Below, piece after piece: positions 31,767-43,496 of a stretch of 64,000 nucleotides of DNA (position 1 is its first letter; each line of letters starts with the position of its first letter). The stretch comes from Platanthera guangdongensis (lineage: Eukaryota; Streptophyta; Magnoliopsida; Asparagales; Orchidaceae): NCBI GenBank assembly GCA_039583875.1, contig CM077167.1, positions 152,723,010 through 152,787,009 on the forward strand. Direction: 5' to 3'. The translations under genes and the position numbers were made by a program. The notes beneath the pieces were generated by a model. The model was not told the origin of the DNA. It saw nothing but the letters and a program-made list of their open reading frames with translations, and made no database searches.

Positions 31767-34538
31767 TTATACTAGAGCTTCAGTATCCTCAGCTGTCTTT
31801 TTGCCTTTGAGATCCTTCTTTTTAAGTTCTTCAACCGTGACTCTTTGCCTTTCAAAATAGTGAAAAGGCTTAGGAAAGTATTTACTAGGTTTTACTAATG
31901 TAGCAGGTATTCTCCCAGCCTTGTGATCCCTTCTGAACTGCTGAATGACATCTTGTCTTTGCAGATATTTAATCCACTCAACTTCAGAATACCACTTGCC
32001 TTTGTCATGCATTTTGTCTTTGACATCTTGCCAGACAGTAAGTATTATATTTCTGGAGGTTGGACTCCATATTTCAAAATCAGGCTTCAGTTCAGCCTGC
32101 TCTCTAAATCTTTTCTTTGAAAGTTGAGATTCTTTCTCTTTATTCAGTGTTGCCTCTGACATTTCAACTTTCTCAATTATAACATTCTTAGTAGCCTCTA
32201 GATGGCTGTACATCTGATGAACCATGTGTTGAATTTCCTCAAAGTTAGAAGGGGGATAGATTATTTGAGCTACTTCCTGCTGACCCCCTTCATTTCCTGC
32301 AACTTGAATTCCTGACTCAACTGTATTATCATCATCACATAGGGGTGGATATCACAGAGTTTCTCTAACAGCATTTGTTATCCATTTGGCATGCTCTGAG
32401 CTAGCATTGACTATCAACCTCTCCCCCTTTATGACTTCTCTTTCAATATGATCCCTGAGATCATTCTTTTGGAACCTTATTTTATTAACTAGATAATTGG
32501 TTCCCTCTATATAATAGGCTTTAAACTTTTGGAGCTGAGTAGAGATGAGCTTGTGAGAGGATTGAATGGCTGATTGGAAAGTGGCTAAATCGTCTTGAAA
32601 TTTCTTATCAAATTCTGACTTTTCTTTAGCCCTTTCCTTAGTTAATGCAGTGGCTTTATTTTTTAATTCAGTAACAATCACATTATGTGATTCAGTAAGA
32701 TTATCATTCATCCTTAGTTGATTTTCTAGGACATAGCCTTGCTTGACCACTATATCATCAATCTGTGTCCTTGCCTCTTATTGCTGTTTTGCCAGAAAAA
32801 ATATAGCATTACATCCTTTAGGGAAGCAATCTGTCATCTCCTTCTTATTCTGATTTACCTTAAATCTAATTGATTTTATATCTTGAGCCTAAGAGAACTG
32901 AAGATCCTTATGGCTTTCATCCATATATTTTTCCATGGCTGCTCTTGCTCATCCATTTTAATTTGCAATGCAACCAACAATGAACTAAAATCAACTGTTG
33001 GTGTTGAGGGTTGTGAGGCTGTCTGTAAAGCTTTCTTATAATTTGAGCTTTTCTTCTTATAAACCATCAGTTTTCTCTTCTTTGCTTTTAGAGCTTCTTC
33101 ATCATCAGATTCAGAAGTACTTTCTAGATTCACATTGTCCTTTGGACTTGAGGGCAGCTCCTTATATTATCAGTTCTTGGCAACTCCCCTTGTGTCCCAA
33201 GCTCCTCCCCCTCAGTTCTTAGCATAACTTCCTCAGTTCTTACTTCTTGTAAATCAGGGAATAATTCCTCAAGAGTAAATTCTTGTTGTTGTTGAACTGG
33301 AGGAATATCTGTAGCTTGAACATTTGATGGAATATCATCTAAGGCAGATGTATCATCCATTGATATATATTCTGTGCAGGGATGTTGTCATATTGTGTCT
33401 GTTCAACATCAGATAGAAGCACAGTTAATGTATCAGGCTCAGTATCTAGTATTGATTGATTAATATCACCAATTACCTCAAGAATTATTTGAGTAGCTGT
33501 TTCACTTTCTAAGGCAGCTTGCTCTTTCTTAGGAGCACTTTCTAGAGGCATGATCTCTTGTTGAACTGGGGAAAGTTCATTTTCTCCACCTAGAGGAGGC
33601 ACATCCTGAGCTTGCTCCAGTGGGATGGTGTTTTCTGAAATAAAATACCCCTGCATCTGACTATCATCTACAGGCTTAGGAGCAGATGATTTTCTTGTAG
33701 ATTCTTGTTGGTCTTCATCTGAACTGAAGATTACTTGTTCTTCTGAATCACTAGAAGATTCAGGCTTCCTGGGTGTTATCTCTTTCTTTTTATGTTGTGG
33801 TTGTTTCTGTGGTGTTGAACCATCTTTTGTCAGAACTCTTTCCCACCTGGATAGTATTTTCATATACATCCTTCTCATGTGATTTATTCTAGATCCTGTG
33901 GTCTGGTTCAGCACTTTAGGAATAGTTATTGCCATATACAAACTCAATATCCTACCTAGATTAGGTTTCTTCAGGCTTTCCTTGATCTTATCAAAAATTA
34001 TGGCAGACCAGTTAGTTTTGATTCTGAAAATAATCCTAGTCATCAAGTTGAACATATAGGTTGAGATCCTATCATGTCCACCTGGTTTGCAGAGAATAAC
34101 TTTGCCCATAATTTCTGAGAGAAATTTTCCTTGTGAGTTCATTTCTTTCCTTTGCATTGAAGATTCAATCTTAGTGGTGGAATCTAGGCCACACCATTGA
34201 AGTGCTTCTTTAGTCATTGAAGATGTAACTTCATCATCTTCATGAGTCTTGGGCAATTGAAGCGTTTTCCTCAATCGCTTTTGGGTAATTTTCACCTTGC
34301 AGCCTTGAATTGATGACTTAATCTTTAATCCAGTTGAATCCAAGGTTTCTTTTGTATAGAACTCTAGAATTTTTGTCTTCCAGATCTTGGTAGGTTCAGA
34401 GACAAGATATTCTAAACCATTATCTTGGATTAGGGTTATCACATCTCGAATCTCTGTCGGCGCACTGTCAAAGGCATTGCAAACTAACTCATAGCCTTCG
34501 TTGATATTGGTCTCCAACTTTGGCACCATTGATGACAA
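31767..34538 (-). pseudogene. Copia 2 third ORF (Sirevirus env-like, coiled-coil protein)
   Basis: The frame starts at ATG 34538 (MSSMVPKLETNINEGYELVC) and runs 399 codons to 33339. It continues with frame changes and stops through 33360-33130, 33133-32876, 32750-32352 and 32225-31767, about 920 codons in total. The N-terminal 250 residues look globular. The middle is rich in Ser, Glu, Pro and Gln (KPESSSDSEEQVIFSSDEDQ). The C-terminal half is Lys/Glu/Leu-rich with heptad character (ELKNKATALTKERAKEKSEF). I see no convincing transmembrane segment in the readable parts. Position after pol and coiled-coil content fit the env-like ORF of Sireviruses, but an envelope function is not demonstrated. 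It has its own upstream TATA box. Confidence 0.75.
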
Positions 34539-34630
34539 GAAATTTGAGGAGAAGAGAGATGAAGGTTTGTTGACTCAAGGTTTGGGTCTCGAAAATGTTG
34601 AGAGCTTAGTAGACAAAATTATTTTGTGAC

Positions 34631-34641
34631 CTATTTATATG
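34631..34641 (-). promoter_or_regulatory. TATA box before copia 2 third ORF
   Basis: The minus strand reads CATATAAATAG, about 93-103 bp upstream of the ATG at 34538 and about 45 bp downstream of the palindrome array. It is nearly the same box (ATAAATAG) as in this element's LTR. Confidence 0.65.
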
Positions 34642-34683
34642 TTTATCAACACAGAAGGCCAAAAGGTGGGATAATTGATACTT

Positions 34684-35027
34684 AATGTGTCGACACTGTA
34701 GAGAGTGTGTCGACACAGAATTCTAATTTCTCGACAGAGTCAGACAACAGTATATGTCGACATAGTATGTGATGTGTCGACACAGACTTCTTACTAGTCG
34801 ACTCTAATAAATGTGTGTCGACACAGACTTTTGTATATGTCAACACAACTATCTAAAAGATAGAACTTATATGTGTCGACACCAACCTCTGAGTATCGAC
34901 ACCACTATCTCAACACTATTTTGTTGTGTCGACACAACTTACCTCAAATGTCGACACAAACTACTATACGTCGACACATATTTCTTTTTGTGTCGACATA
35001 CACTACTATATGTCAACATTGACTTAC
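34684..35027 (-). repeat. GTGTCGACAC palindrome array in copia 2 pol/third-ORF spacer
   Basis: About 16 units of TGTGTCGACACA and variants fill nearly the whole spacer between the pol stop (35046) and the TATA box. The motif is the same as in the element's LTRs, although the flanking sequence is not an LTR copy. Confidence 0.92.
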
Positions 35028-35045
35028 ATAGCCAGAATTACTAAG

Positions 35046-36540
35046 TTATTCTAGGTTTAACATACATAATTCAATTTTGAAATAATTAAACTTAGTTTCA
35101 TCTAGTCGTTTATTAAACATGTCAGCAATTTGATTATTTGTGGTGACAAATTCCAAACAAATATCTTCTTTTTCAACATGCTCTCTAATAAAGTGAAATC
35201 TAATTTCTATATGCTTTGTTCTGCTATGTGATACAGGGTTTTTAGTAATAGAAATAGCACTTATAGAATCACAAAATAATGGAGTTCTACTTACCTTGAA
35301 ACCATAGTCTTCAAGTTGATGTTGAATCCATAGAAGCTGAGCACAGCAGCTGCCTGCAGCAATATACTCAGACTCTGTAGTGGAAATTGCCACACTAGTC
35401 TGCTTCTTACTGCTCCATGATACTAGTCTACCACCTCGAAACTGACAAGTGCCAGTAGTACTCTTTCTATCTTCTTTGCAACCTGCAAAGTCTGCATCTG
35501 AAAAACCAGTCAGTAGAAAGTCTCTATTCTTAGGGTACCAAAGACCAAGATTAGTTGTGCCCTTAAGATATCTCAATATTCTTTTAACAGCAGTATAATG
35601 AGATTTTTTAGGGCTTGCTTGGTACCTAGCACAAACACATATAGCATACATAATGTCTGGTCTACTAGCAGTTAAGTATAGGAGGGAGCCAATTATACCT
35701 CCATACAAAGACTCATCTACAGGTTTTCCTGCATCATCTTTGCCTAAAGGCATACTTGTCCCCATTGGATTTATCATGGTAGTGGATGACTCCATACCAT
35801 ATTTCTTAATTAACTCCTTGGTGAACTTAGACTGTGAGATGGACAAGCCCTCATCAGTCCGTCTTACTTGGAGTCCCAAGAAGAATTTGAGCTCACCCAT
35901 ACTTCTCATCTCAAACTTCTCTTGCATAAGTTTTGCAAACTTCCTACAAAGGTTGTTTTCTGTAGATCCAAAGATTATGTCATCAACATAAATCTGTACT
36001 AGGATCATCTTACCCTTTGACTCCCTAAGGAATAGAGTCTTGTCTATTTTCCCCCTTGAAAATTTATTTTCAATGAGGAAAGTAGACAATGTTTCATACC
36101 AAGCCCTGGGGGCTTGTTTCAAACCATATAAGGCCTTCTTTAGTCTATAAACAAAATCAAGATAAAGTGGATCAACAAAACCTAAGGGCTGATGAACATA
36201 GACTTCTTCTTTCAAATTACCATTTAGGAAAACTGACTTGGCATCCATTTGGTATACTTTGAAACCTTGGAAAGCAGCAAAGTCAAGGAATAGCCTTATT
36301 GCTTCAAACCTTGCCACTGGGGAAAAAGTCATATCAAAGTCAATGCCCTCTTCCTGTCTATAACCTTTGGCAACCAGTCTTGCTTTGTTCTTCACTATTA
36401 TGTCATTTTCGTCCAGTTTGTTCCTATAGATCCACTTTGACTCAATGATGTTATGATCCTTTGGTTTTGGAACCCGCTCCCATACTTTACACCTTTTGAA
36501 TTGATTCAGCTCCTCCTGCATTGCATCAATCCAGTTGGAG
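35046..36540 (-). pseudogene. Copia 2 reverse transcriptase and RNase H
   Basis: A frame of about 490 codons is open without interruption. RT motifs in order: [73 protein letters not shown] and the catalytic YVDDIIFGS. RNase H motifs: [10 protein letters not shown] (Asp), [10 protein letters not shown] (Glu), FCDSISAI (Asp) and [18 protein letters not shown]. All catalytic acidic residues I can check are present. The enzyme would copy the RNA into DNA inside the particle. Upstream, a stop near 36542 separates it from the integrase tail, so it cannot be made as part of the polyprotein in this copy. Confidence 0.93.
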
Positions 36541-38222
36541 TCTTATATGGCTTCTTCAAATCTTTTTGGTTCCAACTGTGACAAGAAACTTGAGCAAAGT
36601 ACTGTGTTCATGTGTTTGCTTCTGGTTTGCACACCATGTCTGGGATCACCAATGATTTGGTGTGTAGGATGATCCTTTAGATTCCTTATTGCTGGAGGAA
36701 TTCTATCAGTAATTTGAACTTATTCAATTTCTTCACCATGCTGAGCTTCATTGTCTTCAAAGTCAGCTTGTGTACCTTATACTCCACCTAGACAGTAACC
36801 ATCATTTTCCACATCCTGCCTTATAGTTTTATCTTCATTAATGGTCAGTATGTCCAAATTTTCTTTTAAACCTGTTGAGCTACAAGGATTGCTAGACAAC
36901 TCACTGTTAATTAGCTCAGATTCATCAAACACTACATGAACTGATTCTTGTACAACTTGTGTAGTCAAGTTGTAGACCCTATATGCCTTACTATTATTGT
37001 TGTACCCAACAAATATCTCATCTTGGGATTTAGCAGCAAACTTAGTTAGGTGAGACTTGTCAGTGTTAAGCACATAACACCTGCTACCAAAGATCCTAAA
37101 GTATGATATGTTTGGTTTTCTGCCCTTCATAATCTCATAGGGAGTCTTTTTGTGGTTCTTAGTTATAGATGCTCTATTGAGAACATGACAAGCAGTATTT
37201 ACTGCCTCAGCCTAGAAATATTCTGCGAGTGAAGTGTCACTGAGTAGAGTTCTACCAGCCTCAATGAGAGTTCTATTCTTTCTTTCAGCAATTCCATTTT
37301 GCTGAGGTGTTCTAGGTGAGGAGAATTCCTGATGAATCCCAAGTTCTTCACAAAACCTTGTCATACACTCAGACTGAAATTCGGTTCCATGGTCACTTCT
37401 GATTTTGACGATAGAATTGTTAAATTCATTCTGAATTTGTTTAACAAAGTTATGAGAGAGAGTAGGGGTTTCAGATTTCTGCCTCAAAAAGAAAACTCAT
37501 GTATATCTAGAATATTCATCTACTACCACAAAAGTATAGACTTTCCTACCTAGACTATGAACGGGCATAGGAGCAAATAGATCCATATACAAGAGGTACA
37601 AACACCTTACTGGGTCTTTGGTATCAAGACTACGAAAAGAGGATTTGGTATGCTTGTCTTTTTGACAAGCTGAGCATATACCCTCTTTTATGCACTTAAA
37701 TTGAGGACCATTCCTCACTAACTTAAGACTATAGAGCTGGCCTATAGTCTTATAGTTCAGATGAGCTAATCTCTTGTGCCATTGGACACACTGAGATGCT
37801 TTCTCATCTACAACTAAACATATAGGAGAGTTCGTGTTTTCATAATCAAAATTTAAACAATAAACATTCCCTTTTCTATAACCAGACAAGATCACCTTCT
37901 GATCACTTGTCCTTTTGATCTGACACCCATTCTTAATAAATGAAATGTCATACCCAAGATCACTCAGCTGACTTATGCTTATCAAGTTATGTTTCAAACC
38001 TTTTACATAAGCCACTTGAGTGATTGTTATAGAACTAGAAGAAATATTGTCAAACCCTTTGATGACCCATTTTTCTGATCCACCAAAGATCACTTTGGAT
38101 CCATTCTCTATGGGAGTATAGTCCTTTAACATTCTTCTTGTTCCAGTCATGTGCCTGGAACATCCACTATCCAAGTACCATATAGGGGTATGGAAACTTG
38201 GACCCGCCTGCAGCAAATAAAG
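36541..38222 (-). pseudogene. Copia 2 protease, GAG-pre-integrase and integrase
   Basis: From 38216: WYLDSGCSRHMTG (protease active site), GSKVIFGGSEKW, AYVKGLKHNLISISQL, WHKRLAHLNYKTIG and the zinc segment CSACQKDKHTKSSF. The integrase core has YMDLFAPMP, VVVDEYSRYT, RSDHGTEFQS and [19 protein letters not shown] with the catalytic Glu. In-frame stops occur at 37499-37497 and 37214-37212, both at positions where the family has Trp (YTWVFF and FWAEAVNT), and near 36777, 36722 and 36542 in the tail. The tail [15 protein letters not shown] is of the usual copia type. Confidence 0.9.
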
Positions 38223-40438
38223 TTAATTTTCCTTAGAACCCCAATGTTTATTGGGTTCTAGGTTCAAGTTAGATTGAAACTTAGTATTCTTACCAGCAGC
38301 CTTCCTCACAGGTAATTTGGCATTCTTCCTGACACTGGTGTTGTGCCAACAATACATGGCATAATGACCTATCTTACCACAGCACCAACAATTATATCTA
38401 TTATATCTCTTTTTAGGTACAGTTTTAACAGCATTGCTGTCAGTTGTTCTTAACACTGTTTGTACAGTAGTTCTTTGTTTGAGTGCTGTAGCTACACCCT
38501 TGTCATTCAAAATTTCAGGCTTACCAGAACCATGTATGATATCATGATCATATCTATTAGTTGGCTGCCATACTTTTCTGAAGAAATTGGGGGGGGGGGG
38601 GGTTGAAGGCTAGAGGCTATACTAGGGCTTTGCCTTTTCTTTTGGAATTGGCAGCCCTTGCATTTCCCTCAAAGCCCAATCCAGTCTTACCCTTTTTAGG
38701 AATAAAGTCATTAATTAAAGGTAAAATAGATTTTAGCTTTGAGAACTTAGCCACCAGATCCTTTTCCTTCTGAAGTTTGACTTCCAAACTTTTGATTTGA
38801 TCATTCTTGAATGTAATAGTACCCATATGAATAACAGTTACGTTTTTCAGTTTGGCTACTTCATTCATCTTTAGATCAAGCAATTTTTCTGAATCTAATG
38901 CAGACAGCTTAAGATCAGCAATCTCCTTGGCCTGTGCTTTATTAAGGATTCTACCTTTCTTAAGTGCTTGCAGCAGGTCACCATATTCATCAATAAGTTG
39001 ATGAACATCTCCTTCAGATTTAGATTAATCTACATCTTTTGGTGTAGATGCTTCTGATTCTGAACCAGTATAGTAATCAGAATCTATTGAAGAATTATTT
39101 ACCATACTAGGTCCAGGTTGATCCTGGCACTGATCTTCTTTTTTCAAGGCCATCGGCCCTTTACAACAAGGTTCTTCAATTTCATTTACTGAATCTAGCC
39201 ACTTCAAGAATTCAGCCTCTTCTATATCCTCTTCAGCTGCCAACAGTCCTATATATGCTTCAGCTTCAGCTTCTGCCTCAGAATCTGATGATGAACAATC
39301 TGACCAACTTTTTTGCTTCTTTGCAACAAGGGATTTCTCCTTCTTGCCCTTGTTTTTTAGTTTCTTCTTATCATTAGTTTTTTTCCTTTTGTCAGGACAA
39401 TCAGCTACCACATGTCCTGGCCTGTTGCAGCAATAGCAAACAATCTTAGTTGAAGATAATTTACTAGGTTTAGAGCTATACCTGTCCTTTCTACAGGATT
39501 TCTTTTTCTGATAGTAATCATCCTTGGATTTTGAGGATGATGGCTTGGACTTCCACTATTTCTTCTTCAAAAACCTTTGAAATTTTCTTGAGAAAGCTGC
39601 CAAGTCTTCATCAGAATTTGGACTATCTGATGTGTGACTGTCAGAACTTTCTGAAACAACTTCTACAGTTTTCCTAGGATGTGATGGAGACATCCTCCTA
39701 TCCTTTCCTATGGCTTCAGTGTTGAAAGCCACTGACTTATCTCTGTAATCAGTTTTATTACTTTTCTCCTCCTCTTTTCTGACCATCAGCTGCATTTCAT
39801 ATGAAAGCAGTTTGCCAAATAATGTTGGATGGGAAACTTTTGCTAGTCTGGCCACTTCCCTAATGGCACATATCTTATTGTCCCAGTCTTTAGTTAATGA
39901 TCTTAGAAAATTATCATCTAACTCATATGTACTGAATACTCTTCCATATGACATTAGTTCAATAACTATTCTGAAGAATTTCTTGTAACAATCAATTATG
40001 CTGTTTGTTTTAGATTGTCTAAAACTTTCATACTCCTGATTCAACATAGACTTTCTATCTTCTCTCAACTCTTCTGAACCCTCCATATAGATAATAAGGG
40101 TGTCCCACATTTCTTTAGAGGTCTTGCAGTGGATCCAGTTTTGGAATGTTGAATCATCTATGATACTGACTATTATATTCTGTGCTCTCTTATCCATTGT
40201 AGCGAAGATGATCTCATCCTTTTTCATTTCAAAATATTCCTTTGGTGTCCTGAGATTTGCATCAAGAACTGAGACTTTCATTGGAATGAATGGCCCTTCT
40301 TTGACTGTCATGTAGATTCTAGGATCTAAAACTTCTATAAACAATCTAACTCTTTCTTTCTATATGACAAAAATCTCTTTCCTGCATATGGGTAATTTCA
40401 TGGAACCAAACTCTTTATGGTTCTCTATGGAACCCATT
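38223..40438 (-). pseudogene. Copia 2 gag, long with two zinc knuckles
   Basis: The likely start is ATG at 40438 (MGSIENHKEFGSMKLP). A TAG near 40361 is followed by KERVRLFIEVLDPRIYM and an open gag domain to 39556 (NWIHCKTSKEMWDTLIIYME). A basic linker has a first knuckle CYCCNRPGHVVADC (about 39435-39390). After an acidic Ser/Glu stretch and a coiled coil (38883-38680) there is a second knuckle CWCCGKIGHYAMYC (about 38385-38340), just before protease. Stops lie at 40361, 39558-39556, 39025 and 38617. A 12-G run near 38590 on the plus strand lies in the linker. The length and second knuckle are typical of Sirevirus gag. Confidence 0.88.
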
Positions 40439-40501
40439 TTGCCTAATAGATTTCTGCTTTGGAGATCTACTCAGACTGTTAGGTATATTCTTTGAGTAAC
40501 C

Positions 40502-40517
40502 ACCCTCTGATACCACT
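40502..40517 (-). other. Primer binding site of copia 2
   Basis: The minus strand reads AGTGGTATCAGAGGGT directly inside the 5' LTR end. TGGTATCAGAG matches the 3' end complement of plant initiator-Met tRNA. Confidence 0.88.
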
Positions 40518-41518
40518 TGAAAGAATTCGTTTCAAGATGTTCTAAACACCTAGAGGGGGGGGGTAAATAGGTTCAATTTTTTTTCTTATTTAGGCAGATA
40601 ATTCTATCTAGTGCAGCAATGTATTTAGCAGAAAATATAACTCAGCATTCACATACACAACATTCACAGATTGCACACCAGTTTTATAGCGGTTCCCCAA
40701 ATGATGGGTACATCCACTTTCCCCTTCGCCTATCTAGCAGTGTATTAGATTCGGCCAAACTTCCTTCCTTCTTCTCAGATCCGCAGATCTTACATCTCAG
40801 AACCAAGAATGGTTCCTACAACTCAGAGTGAATCCACACTCCTACAACTCAGGCACAAGCACTACCTCAGCCTCTTCCACAGGCCTACAACTCAAAGTGA
40901 CTCCCCACTCCTACAACTCAGGCAACAACCCTACCTCAGCCTCTTTCACAGGCCTACAACTCAGGGAATAGATTCCCCTACCTCAGGCACTCAGCCCTAC
41001 CTCAGCCTTTATAATTTAGGCTTACAACTCAGAGTGATACCCCACTCCTACACTCAGATCTATTACAGATCCTACAAGAATTAATAATGAAAAGTTGTTG
41101 ATATCTTCAATCAGATTGAGAGAAAATTGTTGAAGGCTTCTTGATCAGTTCTTGATAGAACTGATTTCTTTAGGATCAACCTGACTTAGCTTTCTTCAAA
41201 GCTTCTTGAATCTGAACACAGTAGGGTTGATCTTCTTGATGTTGGAGTTGATCTTCAATCAGCTTCCTTCAGAAATCAATCTGAATTCTTCAGGCAGACT
41301 GTTCAGAATCTACCTTCACTGGATGAGAACTTCTCTCCTTCTATTTTTCTCTCTCTACAATCTGTTGACTATTTCTTTCTTTTCTTCTGGATTCTCAATC
41401 CTTCAAAGATTATAATTGATTTACTTGATTAACTTCTCTCTGTTCTGTAAGTGTTGTTCTTGAAGTTGTTGTTCACTTCCCTTTTTTTCTTCACTTTCTG
41501 ATTGTTGAGAGAGCACAT

Positions 41519-41528
41519 CTATTTATAG
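41519..41528 (-). promoter_or_regulatory. TATA box in copia 2 5' LTR
   Basis: The minus strand reads CTATAAATAG, about 150 bp downstream (in element direction) of the U3 palindrome array. It is identical to the box in the 3' LTR. Confidence 0.75.
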
Positions 41529-41675
41529 GCTTCATCCATGGTAACCGGCTGTTCTGGTTCCAAACTGTCTTCTGACACCTCTAACAGATGTTACAACAAT
41601 GTCAGTTATGACAGCCGTCATGTCTTCACTTGTATTACTTCAGCCTTCATTGAACTTTTACTCAGCAGCAGAGAA

Positions 41676-42220
41676 TGTCGACTGAATTCTTCATATGTGT
41701 CGACACACGTAGTCCATGTGTCGACACAAGTCTTGTTGTTGTCGATAAAGCTTTTGCGGAATGTGTTGGCACAAGTTCTGTGTGTCAACACAAACACTCC
41801 TTGTCTTGACAAAGTTGGTGTCGACAAAATTCTGGTGTGTGTCGACACAAGTTCTGTGTGTCGACACAGACGTTGTTGACAGAATTCTGGAATGTGTCGA
41901 TAGCTTCTCTATGTGTCGACACAGGTCTGATAATGTCGACACAAGTCTAGCCCTTTGTGTCAACACAGCGTTGTCGACAGATTTTCTGTCTGTCGATACA
42001 AATTCTGGATGTCGACACAATCTGGCCCTTAGTGTCGATACAGCATTGTCGACAGATTTTCTGTGTGTCGACAAAAATTTTGGATGTCGACACAATCTGG
42101 CCCTTGGTGTCGAAACAACGTTGTCGATAGATTTTTTGTGTGTCGACACAAGTTCTGTGTGTCGACACAATCTGGCCCTTGGTGTCGACACAGCCATTCC
42201 CAAGTGTCGCCACTTATACT
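41676..42220 (-). repeat. GTGTCGACAC palindrome array in copia 2 5' LTR
   Basis: Same array as in the 3' LTR. Individual units have decayed independently: intact GTGTCGACAC in one LTR often faces GTGTCAACAC or GTCGATAC in the other. It ends about 130 bp from the LTR start. Confidence 0.95.
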
Positions 42221-42353
42221 TAGAAAAATTTCTTTTCCATTTTCTTAACCTGCACATAATAACTCAACACAACATCAAATACAACTTGATGCATATCATT
42301 GAGTTAGGTGAGACTTCTCCAAATATGGTACACATTTTCCAATGTACCCAACA

Positions 42354-42800
42354 ATTTTGACTGACGATCATTTGACCACCACATTTTAGGCACTCCGGAT
42401 GGGAGACAGGGAGCAGTTGCAGGAGACGCAACACCAGAGGAGTACAGTGCAGATGGAGATTGGCTAGTGTAGTTCGGGTGGACAGGCATCCAGATCCGTG
42501 AGTGGAGCTGAGTAGTAGTAGTTTTACTTTTATGAGTGGCTTGTAGTGAGGTCTTTATGTACCAGGCATAAGTCCGTATATCATGGTGTTGACTCTTTAT
42601 TTGTCATGTGATTTCCTCTTTCTATGTTGTGGACTTGATTGTTTTAGCTTTTCCAATCATTACACATTCTGTTGCAGGTGATCGAGATGGCCGGTAGGAT
42701 CGGCGTTTTGTGGAGTCGACCATCCCGGAGGATGGTGTCACCGCAAAACAGCGGTTCTGGTCCTAAGACCCGGTGGTTGTTTCAAAAAAAGGGTCTTACA
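42354..42800 (-). mobile_element. Solo LTR D, right part
   Basis: This continues D after the copia 2 insertion. Its reverse complement, TGTAAGACCCTTTTTTTG followed by GGGTCTTAGG, CAAAACGCCGATCCTACCGG and related blocks, matches the start of D' at 44568. It ends in GGGTCTTACA and the duplication TAGGA (42801-42805). Confidence 0.87.
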
Positions 42801-42805
42801 TAGGA

Positions 42806-43284
42806 GATCCAAGTTATGGGGGTTATGGTCATGGCTATTAAAGGCCTTCCTAAATGATGTCCAACCTATAACTATTGGAAACCTCCTCCTCTTCATTAGG
42901 GAAGATGAAAGATTGGTTGGGGAAGAAGAAGGAAGTGCTACTTGGCCTCTCTCCATTATTTCCCCTCCAAACGAAACTCCCTCCTAATTACCCCATTAAA
43001 TCCCCTAATTAAAATAATAAATTAGATTAAATAAATCTGAAAATTTAGTGGGCCATAGGATGGGCCTTAGCAAGGCCTTAGCCCAATTGAATTGGATTGA
43101 GCTCTCATTTAGCCATTATGGTTAATTTGACCATGGTTGACCTTGGGGTTTGACTTGTGCACATTGGGGGTGCACATAGCAGTTTCCCTAAGTTCGAGCT
43201 ACGCTATGGTCACACTAGGGCCTCCATGCACCACTCAAACCATAACCCTAACTTTAGGGGGCTAGAAGTGTGGGGGATGTTTCA
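42806..43284 (+). mobile_element. Unit C, right part
   Basis: This continues unit C after solo LTR D and ends GGGGGATGTTTCA at 43284. No ORF is supported. The flanks of C (CATAA left, CTGAA right) do not form a clear duplication, and copia 3 gag sequence is missing between them, so a deletion accompanied or followed the insertion. Confidence 0.6.
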
Positions 43285-43496
43285 CTGAAATATATGTGGA
43301 TCAGCTGCTTCCATGTAGAATCTGACTCTTTCCTTTCACATGGGGAAGTTCTCCTTAGTGCACACCAGCAACTTCATCGAAGATATATCCTTGATTCTGT
43401 TAATTGTAACTGAGCGGAATCTCTTGACAACTAGATAAGAGATCTTGTTCAAGGTGTTAACCTTATATCGAACAACCTCCGACCTCTGATACCAAT
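43285..43496 (-). pseudogene. Copia 3 gag start, leader and primer binding site
   Basis: Minus strand. An initiator-Met primer site TTGGTATCAGAGGTCGGAGG (43495-43476) follows the LTR end. The gag start MKLLVCTKENFPM, then a stop (TGA near 43335) and KERVRFYMEAADPHIF, equals the copia 2 gag start, including a nonsense codon at the same Trp position. It is then cut by unit C. Confidence 0.8.

Larger units (their letters stand above)
29629..42353 (-). mobile_element. Copia element 2, complete Sirevirus-like LTR retrotransposon
   Basis: This complete 12.7-kb element has LTRs at 29629-31448 and 40518-42353 and a 5-bp target duplication ATTTT at 29624-29628 and 42354-42358. Minus-strand order: 5' LTR, initiator-Met primer site, long gag with two zinc knuckles, protease, integrase, RT, RNase H, palindrome array, TATA box, long env-like coiled-coil ORF, polypurine tract, 3' LTR. 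This is the Sirevirus plan. The two LTRs differ at several positions per 100 bp by eye, so insertion is not recent. Many nonsense codons interrupt gag, integrase and the env-like ORF, while RT/RNase H is open over 490 codons. Confidence 0.95.
40518..42353 (-). mobile_element. 5' LTR of copia 2
   Basis: TG...CA ends, with the same organisation as the 3' LTR and a TATA box CTATAAATAG at 41528-41519. It carries the array at 41676-42220. The target duplication ATTTT follows at 42354. Confidence 0.95.
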
